The translations under genes and the position numbers were made by a program. A stretch of DNA of 64,000 nucleotides from Pseudomonadota bacterium (GTDB taxonomy: Bacteria; Pseudomonadota; Alphaproteobacteria; Rhizobiales; Xanthobacteraceae). The DNA is taken from assembly GCA_023449855.1 (NCBI GenBank), contig JAEXHR010000079.1:1-64000 (forward strand), in the 5' to 3' direction. Shown one piece after another: positions 7,561-15,215 of the stretch (its first letter is position 1; the number at the start of each line of letters is the position of its first letter). Below the pieces are notes generated by a model, which was not told where the DNA came from, made no database searches, and saw only the letters and a list, made by a program, of their open reading frames with translations.

Positions 7561-8199
7561 TCATCTTGCTCCCAGTGCAAGACTGGCACGTACACTGCGC
7601 AGCGCCGCTTTGCGAGCGGCGCGGGAATGCAGCGAGCAAGCCGCCACCCTCCCGCGCCTTACAGCCGCCGGCGGTGCATCCGCGCCGACGCCTGAACCGA
7701 TCACTTGCTGCCATTCGCGCTCGGCTGCCGTGCGCAGGCGCGACTGCTTCACGGCTTCGACGCGGGCGCCGTCGAGCAGCGGGAAGGTGACGAGCGAGAT
7801 CTCCCAGAGATCGACCTGATGCAGCCGGCGAATGCGCGTCTTCGGATCGATGGCCCCGTGCCGGGTGCGATAGCCGATCGATAGGCCATCCACCGCGCCG
7901 GCCTGCAGCAGCGCGAGGAGTTCGCGCGCCCGCGCCACATCGGGAATGAGTTTGCCGCGCGCCCACAGCCCGCGCATGTCTTCGCGCAGCTCCAGCCAGA
8001 CGCCGATGGGTTCGGACGGGTCGTGCTGGAACAGCATCGGGATTTTTCGCAAGCCGCGCTGCTGCAGCGTCAGCCTGAAGGCGCCGGGCATCACCATGTC
8101 CCGCGCCTGGTCAATGGCGCCGAACAGCGAGGCATAGCCCTCGATGATCCCGTCCGGCGTCAGCGCCAGACGCGCAGGAGAAGGCGACGGGGCAAGCAT
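7561..8199 (-). CDS. HK97 family prohead protease (gp4)
   Basis: This 212-residue U35-type protease begins with IIEGYASLFGAIDQARDMVMPGAF, has LFQHDPSEPIGVW with catalytic His59, and VDGLSIGYR with Ser107. It would cleave the capsid delta domain during head maturation. The last about 30 residues are unusual: Arg/Ala/Cys-rich with AACSLHSRAARKAALRS. They look like a replaced tail at the junction with the inserted immunity-like genes. Otherwise length and motif order are standard. Confidence 0.94.
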   Translation of the reverse strand: MLAPSPSPARLALTPDGIIEGYASLFGAIDQARDMVMPGAFRLTLQQRGLRKIPMLFQHDPSEPIGVWLELREDMRGLWARGKLIPDVARARELLALLQAGAVDGLSIGYRTRHGAIDPKTRIRRLHQVDLWEISLVTFPLLDGARVEAVKQSRLRTAAEREWQQVIGSGVGADAPPAAVRRGRVAACSLHSRAARKAALRSVRASLALGAR

Positions 8200-8287
8200 G
8201 GGCAGCCTCGCTGATCGAGCAGCAAAGATGTGATGAGGGCTCCCTCCCCCTGCGCGGCTGCGCCGCTTGAGGGAGGGAAAAGAAGAA

Positions 8288-8449
8288 CTACTTCCCGCGC
8301 CGCTTCGGCCTGGCGGGCGGCGATATTCGCGGCACCTGGCGCTGCAGCCGCTCGATGTGATCGAGGAATTCGCTGATCACGCTGATCGGGCTCTTTGCTG
8401 CCTTCGTCTCCGGCCGGATCGAACGCAGCATCGCATGCAGGCTGTCCAT
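8288..8449 (-). CDS. Small hypothetical protein in GTA-like cluster
   Basis: This 53-residue basic protein starts MDSLHAMLRSIRPETKAAKS and ends in PPARPKRRGK. The frame is open upstream, but the ATG at 8449 is preceded by GAGGAG at a 7-8 base spacing and lies just after the stop of the gp3.5-like gene, so I place the start there. No family is recognised. It lies between the gp3.5-like gene and the prohead protease. Confidence 0.5.
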   Translation of the reverse strand: MDSLHAMLRSIRPETKAAKSPISVISEFLDHIERLQRQVPRISPPARPKRRGK

Positions 8450-8471
8450 TGTCGCACTCCTCAAAGCGCGA

Positions 8472-8708
8472 TCATTCGCGATCGCTGTCACGCTCATCGC
8501 TCTCCGCCTTGCGCCCGCGCCGCCCGATCCGGCGATTGAACAAAGCGAGCTGTCGCACGAATTCGTCGAACCGCCGTGAGGCGCCCGCCAGCTCGCGCAG
8601 CACGAACAGCGCCGCAAGGCTCGCCACCGAGGCCCACAGAAACAGCGCCAGATGCGCGAGATCGCCGCGGGCGAGAAAGGCTTCGATCAAGTCGGAGATC
8701 ACGGTCAT
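8472..8708 (-). CDS. Small single-span membrane protein, gp3.5-like position
   Basis: This 78-residue protein has an N-terminal helix, one membrane span (LALFLWASVASLAALFVL) and a long Arg-rich cytoplasmic tail containing FDEFVRQLALFNRRIGRRGRKAES. RcGTA carries a small uncharacterised gene (g3.5) between portal and protease. This gene holds an equivalent position once the inserted toxin, immunity and phosphatase genes are discounted. A GTG three codons upstream is an alternative start. Confidence 0.65.
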   Translation of the reverse strand: MTVISDLIEAFLARGDLAHLALFLWASVASLAALFVLRELAGASRRFDEFVRQLALFNRRIGRRGRKAESDERDSDRE

Positions 8709-8829
8709 GGCATTCACGCAGCATCGAACACTCCCGCCCCTCCCGGGGCAGCGTGCACGGTGTCCAATGGTGAGAAAAGAAACTGCCTAGACGGCAGCGC
8801 CGACGATCCCGATCACAACGCGTTCACGG

Positions 8830-9486
8830 TCACAGCGTGACTTCGATCAGCTCCATCGGCCGGCCCGGCACGTCGTCGTCGAACACGCCGATCACCAGCC
8901 GCCCGGTGGCCCAGGCATTGGTGTCGAGATTGCTGCGATTGGCGAGCAGCAGCGGCCCGTCCGCATGCCTGTCATGGCCGTGCACCACATGTTTGCCGGC
9001 GAGCCCGCTGTCATCATCATCGGCATAGCGCTTGGTCAGCAGCACCAAGGTGTCCTGCCGCCGCAGCGGCAGCGCGGGATCGACGCCGGCATGCACATAG
9101 ATGCGATGGGCATCCTCGAAAAACAGCGGCCGGCCGTCGAGCCAGGCGATGTCGTGCATCGGCACCTCGGCGGCATCGCCGCCATAGGACGCCAGCGCCG
9201 CATCGCCGCCTTTCGCCAGCCATTTATCCATGGCGATCTCGCCGCGCAGCGCCGCCACCATCAGCGCATCGTGATTGCCCTTCAGCATCGCGGTGCGCCA
9301 CAGCAGCGGCAGCCCTGCCCGCAGCCGCGCGATCACGCCGCGTGAATCCGGCCCCTTGTCCACGTAATCGCCGAGCACCACCAGCGTCAGCGCACTCCCG
9401 GCTGCATGCGCGTCGATGCGCGCCAGCGCGAGGTCCAGCAGATCGCTGCGGCCATGCAGATCGGGGATGACGTAAGTAGCAGACAT
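8830..9486 (-). CDS. Metallophosphoesterase (serine/threonine phosphatase-like)
   Basis: This 218-residue calcineurin-like phosphoesterase has the metal ligands in order: D9-x-H11 in PDLHG, GDYVDKGP (D40), GNHD (N71-H72), and GKHVVHGHDRH near the C-terminus. It resembles bacterial PrpA/PrpB and diadenosine-tetraphosphatase-like enzymes, so the substrate is uncertain. The ATG at 9486 is chosen over an upstream frame extension because it starts the conserved domain. It follows the toxin-immunity pair and is not part of the standard GTA gene set. Confidence 0.88.
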   Translation of the reverse strand: MSATYVIPDLHGRSDLLDLALARIDAHAAGSALTLVVLGDYVDKGPDSRGVIARLRAGLPLLWRTAMLKGNHDALMVAALRGEIAMDKWLAKGGDAALASYGGDAAEVPMHDIAWLDGRPLFFEDAHRIYVHAGVDPALPLRRQDTLVLLTKRYADDDDSGLAGKHVVHGHDRHADGPLLLANRSNLDTNAWATGRLVIGVFDDDVPGRPMELIEVTL

Positions 9487-9518
9487 CTCAAACTCTTGCG
9501 GCGCGGCCGCACTCAGTT

Positions 9519-10004
9519 TCACGGACGTCCCGGACCGGGAAACGTTCCTTCGGGCAAATCACTTGCCGCAACCCATTCAATGCTATCCGGCAGTTCGCCA
9601 TCAGTCTGCATAAATTGCTTCACGGCTTTCCACGCTGCAGCAAAGGGCACAAACAAACCGATTGATAACGGCGTTTCGTGCAGCGACTCGACAAACTCGC
9701 CGAGACGAGCGAGGTCCCCTTTTGAGTTATAGCTGTACTGTTTGCGAATTCGCCCGTCCCATTTTTTGTAATCGAGGAAAACGCCGTGACGCGGGTTTCC
9801 GATCATCGTCAAGGACACACCGACCTGCTGTGCCTCGGGCAAGTCCGCGGTGCCGTAGAGACCCGTAACATCAAGTCCCCAGCTGTCGTTACCGCCACGA
9901 TATGACCATTCTTTGCCAGGAGGGGCTAGAAAGAACGACGCAAGTTCGTCCGGCGATGGCCAATCGGACCACCTGAAGTGATCAAAATAGATCGTCCGCT
10001 TCAT
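9519..10004 (-). CDS. Probable immunity protein for the adjacent deaminase toxin
   Basis: This 161-residue soluble protein is rich in Trp and Asp (YFDHFRWSDWPSPDELASFF, GNDSWGLDVTGLYG, WKAVKQFMQ). Its ATG overlaps the toxin stop by four bases (10001-10004), and GGGAG lies about seven bases upstream, a typical toxin-immunity coupling. Deaminase toxins are often paired with Imm1-type proteins, and the acidic alpha/beta look is compatible, but I cannot confirm the family. Base composition is lower in GC than the phage genes. Confidence 0.75.
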   Translation of the reverse strand: MKRTIYFDHFRWSDWPSPDELASFFLAPPGKEWSYRGGNDSWGLDVTGLYGTADLPEAQQVGVSLTMIGNPRHGVFLDYKKWDGRIRKQYSYNSKGDLARLGEFVESLHETPLSIGLFVPFAAAWKAVKQFMQTDGELPDSIEWVAASDLPEGTFPGPGRP

Positions 10005-11329
10005 CGATATCTCCCAGACAACCAGCGGCCATTCCACATCTCGCTACGGATTCCTGACTGGCGTTCCGTGAATACAACATAAGGATTTCCGAGCTCCATG
10101 CCCAGATTTGGCAGTATGCGCCCGCAGCTCCGACAGATGTCCCGGTCCACCATTATTTCAATCGACAGATTTTCCAGATTTCCTCCCCTATCCTTCGCCG
10201 CGCGGAGCAAAAACGTTGCTTCGGCGTGGAAAAGTCCGTCATTTGGCATTTGCCCCAAGTCAGTTGTGTTCATCATCAGTGGATACTTGTCGATCAGAGT
10301 TTGCCGCATCCGAGTGGCCACATTCCAATCGGCATCAGAGTAACCAGGAGCAGTCGAATTGACGCCAAAGTGAATATTCCCGTCGATCGCTCCAACGGCT
10401 ACCGTCCCCTTATCCACCGGCCAAACCGCACGCCCAAACAGATCCGGCGCGTTGTTGATTCCGCGATAGGCATCGATCCATCCTCCGCCATCGAATACGC
10501 GCGTACGTGCAGCAGGCTGCGGCGGGGTTGTGGGCGTCGGAGGGAAATTTCCGCCGATCCCGGAGCGCAGTTCATAAAGCCGGGTCTCGACTTGGGTCGC
10601 CCGGGCTTCCGCGCTCCGGATCGTGCCTTCGATGCTGCCCGGAGCCTGCGCGCTCGTCTCGCTTGGCCGCCACCCGGCGTCATATTGCCTGATCTGCGTG
10701 AGCGCGTTTTCTGAACGTGCAATGGCCTGGTCGAGCCGCACCAGTTGCTCTGTGGATGCCCCAGGGAAGTAGCCATTTGGCGAATTGCCGCGCCGAGCAT
10801 TAACCTCTTCGAGATTGGCCGGAATATCCTCAGCTGCGGCATTCGGGATCGGCACCGGCGCGGCAGGATCGTTGCCGATTAAGTCAGTCCAAGGATTGGT
10901 TGTGCTAGTGTCATCGAACGCCATAGCTGCATCGCCGACGCCAGATTCTGCGTCGCCAAGTGAAAGGTCGGCCAGTCCACTCGATGCCGCGCCTGTGTTT
11001 CCACCAATGCCGCCCAACGCACGGCCCGCACTCCCCAATGCGCTACCGATGCCACCTACGACCATATCGACAAGGAGGCCGGAGAACAGACTCTGGCCTG
11101 CCGAGACGATCTCATTCACCCAGCGTCCGCCGCCCGTTTGCCCTGCAGGGACCCGACGCTGCGTGGAGCGATATTTGCGATCCAGACCTGAAAGTTCAAA
11201 TCGAGGTGCGAGAAAGCGGGCTATGTCAGGCCTGATATAGCGTTGTGCGTCGGGTCGTATGAAGCGTGCCACGTCAGGCCGCATGACGCGCTGATGTTGT
11301 TGTGCATTGATGAGGTCACGATCAGTCAT
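10001..11329 (-). CDS. Polymorphic toxin with C-terminal cytidine-deaminase-fold domain
   Basis: This is a 442-residue multi-part protein. Residues 14-40 hold a repeated RPD(V/A/I)xR(F/Y) motif. Residues 59-72 read RRVPAGQTGGGRWV, a motif I associate with phage-linked rhizobial proteins. A Gly/Ala-rich segment follows (80-135), then predicted coiled coils (193-258) and a proline linker (263-273). The C-terminal domain (about 278-442) carries the deaminase signature His368-Ala-Glu370 and Cys399-x-x-Cys402, which bind catalytic zinc. There is no signal peptide. It lies between the portal and protease positions and overlaps the next gene. The nucleic-acid or nucleotide target is unknown. Confidence 0.82.
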   Translation of the reverse strand: MTDRDLINAQQHQRVMRPDVARFIRPDAQRYIRPDIARFLAPRFELSGLDRKYRSTQRRVPAGQTGGGRWVNEIVSAGQSLFSGLLVDMVVGGIGSALGSAGRALGGIGGNTGAASSGLADLSLGDAESGVGDAAMAFDDTSTTNPWTDLIGNDPAAPVPIPNAAAEDIPANLEEVNARRGNSPNGYFPGASTEQLVRLDQAIARSENALTQIRQYDAGWRPSETSAQAPGSIEGTIRSAEARATQVETRLYELRSGIGGNFPPTPTTPPQPAARTRVFDGGGWIDAYRGINNAPDLFGRAVWPVDKGTVAVGAIDGNIHFGVNSTAPGYSDADWNVATRMRQTLIDKYPLMMNTTDLGQMPNDGLFHAEATFLLRAAKDRGGNLENLSIEIMVDRDICRSCGRILPNLGMELGNPYVVFTERQSGIRSEMWNGRWLSGRYR

Positions 11330-11459
11330 GGCTCGACGCCCTTACAGGGGACAAATCGATCTGCGGCGACACCAGCGGCCGTGCGAGATCATTCTTGGCC
11401 TGGAAACGATGCCACTCTCGACCCAGGTGATTTCGAGAGCGCGTCTCCATCCTCAATCG

Positions 11460-12635
11460 TCACCCCAACCTGTCCCCGCCCTCCACTGGCGCGTAGCCCA
11501 CCGCTGCGCGTTTTTCGTTCAGGGTCAGGAACGCCGCGGCATTGACGCGCTCCCACAGCGCGACGCGGTCGCTTGCCAGCGCATCGATGCGGTCGGTGTC
11601 GATCTCGATGCGGATGTCCTCGCCATGATTGCCGGCCAGCCACTGCGCCAGCGCATTGCCGGTGCGCGCCGCGAGCGGCAGCACGGTCTGGCGGAAGAAC
11701 ACGCGATTGGCCTCGGCGAAATTCGCATAGGTGTTGTCGCCGGGAATGCCGAGCAGCATCGGCGGCACGCCGAAAGCGAGCGCGATCTCGCGCGCGGCCA
11801 TGTGGCGGGCCTCGAGGAAATCCATGTCCTTCGGCGTCAGCGCCATCGGTTTCCAGTCGAGCCCGCCTTCCAGCAGCAGCGGCCGGCCGGCATTCACCGC
11901 GCCTTGGTAATTGCTCTCCAGCTCGCGCTTGAGCCGGTCGAATTGCGTGTCCGACAGCACCGCGCTGTCCGGCCCGGCATAAACCAGTGCGCCGCATGGC
12001 CGCGCGGCATTGTCGAGCAGCGCCTTGTTCCATTTCGCCGATGCATTGTGCGTGTCGAGCGCCGTCGCGGCGGCATCGATGGGCGCGAGGCCATAGTGGT
12101 CGTCGAGCGGATGGAAAAAGCTCAGGTGCAGGATCGGCGGCACATGGCTCGCGGCCTGGTCGAAGCGCAGGCTGCGGCCATTGACACTGTATTCGTAGGC
12201 CTCCGCCCAGCCATCGCTCCCCGCGATCAGCTTCATGCGATCCGGCCGCAGCGCGTGCAGCTCGCGCACCGCATCGTCCAGCGTCACCGCTTCCACATAG
12301 GCATTGCCGGCGAGCAGGAGATGCGCATAGAGCGTCTCGAAGAACGCAGCGCCATCCTGCCGCGGATTGGGCCGCGTCATGAGTTGCGCCAGCGGATGCG
12401 CCTCGCTTTCATCGGCGCCGTCGAACACGACGAAGCGACACGCCGCCGCATTCTCGGCGATCAGCCGGACGGCACGGTGTACGACGGCATTGGCAATGTA
12501 GCCCTCCCGCGCCAGCGACGTGTAGTCCTTCGCGGTCCACCGCGCCTTTCCCTCATACTGAAACGCAAGAAATCTTGCGGTGCGCGACGCCTTCGTCTCC
12601 GGCGCCGCAAGATAGGCTTTCAGGCGTTCGAACAT
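11460..12635 (-). CDS. HK97 family phage portal protein (gp3)
   Basis: This is a 391-residue portal protein, the dodecameric ring through which DNA is packaged. Characteristic stretches are IANAVVHRAVRLIAENAAACRF near the start, HPLAQLMTRPNPRQDGAAFFE, GNAYVEAVTLDD, HDHYGLAPIDAA-like DDHYGLAPIDAAATAL, and FGVPPMLLGIPGDNTYANFAEANRVFFRQTVLPL. The frame is open 31 codons further upstream into a palindromic repeat, so the ATG at 12635 (MFERLKAYL) is the real start. It is separated from the terminase by that repeat. Confidence 0.95.
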   Translation of the reverse strand: MFERLKAYLAAPETKASRTARFLAFQYEGKARWTAKDYTSLAREGYIANAVVHRAVRLIAENAAACRFVVFDGADESEAHPLAQLMTRPNPRQDGAAFFETLYAHLLLAGNAYVEAVTLDDAVRELHALRPDRMKLIAGSDGWAEAYEYSVNGRSLRFDQAASHVPPILHLSFFHPLDDHYGLAPIDAAATALDTHNASAKWNKALLDNAARPCGALVYAGPDSAVLSDTQFDRLKRELESNYQGAVNAGRPLLLEGGLDWKPMALTPKDMDFLEARHMAAREIALAFGVPPMLLGIPGDNTYANFAEANRVFFRQTVLPLAARTGNALAQWLAGNHGEDIRIEIDTDRIDALASDRVALWERVNAAAFLTLNEKRAAVGYAPVEGGDRLG

Positions 12636-12648
12636 GAATGCGATCCTC

Positions 12649-12737
12649 GTAGCCCGGATGAAGCGCAGCGCAATCCGGGGATGTCGCGTGAATGGAAACG
12701 CCGGTCCCCGGGTTACGCTACGCTTCACCCGGGCTAC
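12649..12737. repeat. Palindromic REP-like element, GTAGCCCGG type, between terminase and portal
   Basis: The outer arms GTAGCCCGG and CCGGGCTAC enclose inner arms (GCAATCCGGGG and CCCCGGGTTACGC). A half-size copy lies at 39,779-39,813. It fills nearly all of the 105 bases between the terminase stop and portal ATG, so a strong RNA hairpin would form inside what should be one transcript. Confidence 0.88.
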
Positions 12738-12740
12738 GGT

Positions 12741-14150
12741 TCACAACATCCTGATCCGCGGCCCGTCGCCGCGCCGGTTCAGCGCCAGCGCGGCGATGGC
12801 CCAGACCAAAGCATCCAGGCGATCCGGCGATTTGCCCGAGGACAATCCCGAACTCGCGAAGTCGCACATCTCGTCTTCCCGCGCCGCGAAGGCGCCGACA
12901 TGTTTCACGCGGCCCTGCTCATAGAGCGCCGCCACCGGCTCGGCGCGCAGCCACTTGCCGCGCGTGGCGCGCACCGGCGTCACCGGCACGCCCGCCTCGA
13001 TCCCGTCGATCACCGTGCGCACCATGTCGCCGCCCTGATTGACCTCGACCACCAGCGCATCGGCCTCGAGCCGCCGCCACAGCGCGATCGCCTTGTTCGC
13101 CCAGATCGTCGGCGTCGCGCCGCTCACGCTGTCATCGGCCAGCACATGGACGATGCCGCCATCGGTCAGCCCCGCGGCCACGATGCCGCAGGCATCGGCG
13201 CGCTTGGTCGATGTCGCCGGCGGATCGACGGCGACGACGATGCGCTGCAGAGGCGGCGCCGCATCGACGCGGCACTGCTCCAGCAACGCGCGCGACCATA
13301 GCGCATCCGGCCGGTCGTCGATGATCTCGCCATTCAGCTCCTGTCGCCCGAGCCGCGTGCCGGCATAGCGCGCCATCACGTTTCGCAAAAAGGTCGGCGC
13401 GAGATGAAACGCATTCGCCGCCGTCCCCGCCCGCGACACCGCCGTGGAGGGATCGGCGAGCAGGCGCTTCAGCAGCGCGCTTGGCCGCGCCGTGGTGGTG
13501 ATCAGTTGCCGCGGCTGCTGGCCGAGCCGCAATCCGAATTGCAGCATGTCGAAGGCAGCCTCGGCCTGTCGCCACTTCGCCATCTCGTCCGACCATGCAC
13601 AGTGAAATTGCGGCCCGCGCAGACTCTCGGGGTCCTCCGCGGAAAACACTTCGGCGATCGCGCCATTCGCCCATTCCAGCCGCTTGCGCGACGGCGACCA
13701 CGCCGGGCGATCGGCGCGCGGATGCACACCGAGAATGCCCGACACGCCCTCGATCATAACTTCACGCACATCGTGTTCGGTCTGCCCCACCAGCGCGATG
13801 CGCTCGGCGGCGCGCTCCGCAAACGGCGCGATTCCCAGCGCCTGCGCGCGCACCCATTCGGCGCCGGCGCGCGTCTTGCCAGCGCCGCGGCCGCCGATCA
13901 GCAGCCAGGTCAGCCACGGCTCGCCATTTTGCGCGGATGACGGCGGCAACTGATGCGGATGCGCGAATAGCGGCCAGCAGTCCTCAGTCAGGAAGTTGAC
14001 CTCGTCCGGCAGCATCGTCTGCCACAGATACTTGCGATCCGCTTCGGTGCCATTCTTCCAGACGTCGAGAAAGGCGCTCACGGAGTTCGTCGAGGTCGCG
14101 GGGGCGATCGGGACGGTGGGATCGCTCGCGGTCTCGGGAGCTGACGTCAT
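12741..14150 (-). CDS. Large terminase subunit (gp2)
   Basis: This 469-residue packaging motor has the ATPase Walker A GGRGAGKT at 86-93 and Walker B-like WSDE near 187-189. The RNase-H-like nuclease half begins with VVAVDPPAT near residue 315 and includes EVNQGGDMV and SPDRLDALVWA. It matches the RcGTA/HK97 terminase pattern and length. The ATG at 14150 is chosen because the further-upstream open frame has no family similarity. Its first 167 bases overlap the end of the upstream gp1-like gene in another frame. Confidence 0.95.
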   Translation of the reverse strand: MTSAPETASDPTVPIAPATSTNSVSAFLDVWKNGTEADRKYLWQTMLPDEVNFLTEDCWPLFAHPHQLPPSSAQNGEPWLTWLLIGGRGAGKTRAGAEWVRAQALGIAPFAERAAERIALVGQTEHDVREVMIEGVSGILGVHPRADRPAWSPSRKRLEWANGAIAEVFSAEDPESLRGPQFHCAWSDEMAKWRQAEAAFDMLQFGLRLGQQPRQLITTTARPSALLKRLLADPSTAVSRAGTAANAFHLAPTFLRNVMARYAGTRLGRQELNGEIIDDRPDALWSRALLEQCRVDAAPPLQRIVVAVDPPATSTKRADACGIVAAGLTDGGIVHVLADDSVSGATPTIWANKAIALWRRLEADALVVEVNQGGDMVRTVIDGIEAGVPVTPVRATRGKWLRAEPVAALYEQGRVKHVGAFAAREDEMCDFASSGLSSGKSPDRLDALVWAIAALALNRRGDGPRIRML

Positions 14151-14682
14151 CTGCGCGCCTCCGCCTGCCGGCCTCGAGCTCTTTGCGAAGTTCCACCGTG
14201 ACACGCGCCAGTGCCGCCACCGTGCGCGCATGGCGCTCGGCCTCGTTGGAGCCCGCGTCGCCGCGATCGGGGTTACGCATGATCGCATCGATCTGGTCGA
14301 GCTGCCCGTCGATCGTATCGACAAGACGGCCGATTAGTTGCGACTGCGTTCGCGGCCGCTTCCGCTGATCGGCGATGTCCCGCACACGCGCCGGTCCCAC
14401 CGGCTGCTCGGGCAACTCCGTCTCCGGCGTGACAGACTCCGGCTCTTCAGCCAGCCGCTTCGCTGCCGGTTCCTTCATAGTCGGCACTGCTTTCTTGACG
14501 CGCTCCGACGCTCGCACGCCGAGCCCGGCATAGACCATGGTCGATGCCACCGTCTTCTTGCGCGTCTCGACGCCGGCAAGCCGGCGTGCCTTCGCATCAT
14601 GGTCATCGATTGCCGCGCCGTCAGCTAAAGCAGAAGCCCGCGCCGGCTTTGTCGCCGGGCGGGCTTTCGATGTCTTGGCCAT
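13984..14682 (-). CDS. gp1-like protein upstream of terminase (possible small terminase)
   Basis: This is a 232-residue highly charged protein. An Ala/Lys-rich start (MAKTSKARPATKPARASA) is followed by a middle with QSQLIGRLVDTIDGQLDQIDAIM and ARTVAALARVTVELRKELEA, and an Arg-rich tail (DLDELRERLSRRLEEWHRS). RcGTA gp1 holds this place and is proposed as the small terminase; helix content and position fit, but I see no clear helix-turn-helix. Its last 167 bases overlap the terminase start, an unusually long overlap. Confidence 0.6.
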   Translation of the reverse strand: MAKTSKARPATKPARASALADGAAIDDHDAKARRLAGVETRKKTVASTMVYAGLGVRASERVKKAVPTMKEPAAKRLAEEPESVTPETELPEQPVGPARVRDIADQRKRPRTQSQLIGRLVDTIDGQLDQIDAIMRNPDRGDAGSNEAERHARTVAALARVTVELRKELEAGRRRRADDVSSRDRERSHRPDRPRDLDELRERLSRRLEEWHRSGSQVSVADDAAGRGQLPD

Positions 14683-14748
14683 GATGAAAACTCGCTTGCG
14701 GGGGTCAGCTCTCAAACGCCGCAGCCGCGCGACCCATACGCGGCCACG

Positions 14749-14901
14749 TCACACCCGGAAGAACACGAACCAAACGATCGCAAGAATGATCACGGCGAGA
14801 CCGACGCTCACCGACAGCAGCGCGAGCACCGAGGGACCCGGTTCGGCCTGGCGTGCCTCGGTCGCGGATTCGACGATGTGTCCGTTCTGCTTGGTTGCCA
14901 T
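14749..14901 (-). CDS. Small single-span membrane protein at the head of the GTA-like cluster
   Basis: This 50-residue protein starts MATKQNGHIVESATEARQ and has one membrane span (SVLALLSVSVGLAVIILAIVWFVFF) at its C-terminus. The ATG at 14901 is favoured over one ten codons upstream. It is the first gene of the minus-strand run leading into the gp1-like gene. No function is known. Confidence 0.6.
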   Translation of the reverse strand: MATKQNGHIVESATEARQAEPGPSVLALLSVSVGLAVIILAIVWFVFFRV

Positions 14902-15215
14902 GGCGTCCTCGCTCTGCTCGGGCGAGATCACACCTCACCCCGGTGCCTTTGCGCACCTCGTGGAATAGGCACGCAGCGGCGCCTTGCTCAAAAGCAACGC
15001 ATCATCGGAAGCGATGTTCCGACGCGCGGACATATCGGAATGTGACTGGAGGTCCACCGTTTCGAAGCTGTCCAGCAAGGCCGCCGGCCTCGGAACCCAA
15101 TTGTGGAGCATGCCGTAAACCTATCCGGGCAGCGCGACGCTGTCAAGGCATAAAATCTTAGATCGGAAATAAGTCTTCGAACTCGCAAATTCTGGCACAG
15201 CGTCAGGACGTTGCC
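14902..15215. promoter_or_regulatory. Gene-free stretch, probable promoter region of the GTA-like cluster
   Basis: No convincing reading frame lies in these 314 bases. The minus-strand run from 14901 to the left edge needs a promoter, and this is the only sizeable non-coding stretch ahead of it. It contains an AT-richer patch around 15,150-15,190. I could not pick out a confident -35/-10 pair. Confidence 0.35.

Noticed and set aside
11307..13301. Long plus-strand reading frame of 664 codons across the portal and terminase genes
   Set aside because: It is the antisense shadow of two certain phage genes in GC-rich DNA. The product is Arg/His/Gln-rich with no domain.
1..14901. Complete, inducible prophage
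   Set aside because: No integrase, repressor, replication, lysis or attachment repeats are visible, and the order is that of RcGTA. Genes beyond the left edge could still change this.
14988..15188. Minus-strand 66-codon frame ahead of the GTA-like cluster
   Set aside because: There is no ribosome binding site and no protein-like pattern. It is better read as promoter region.
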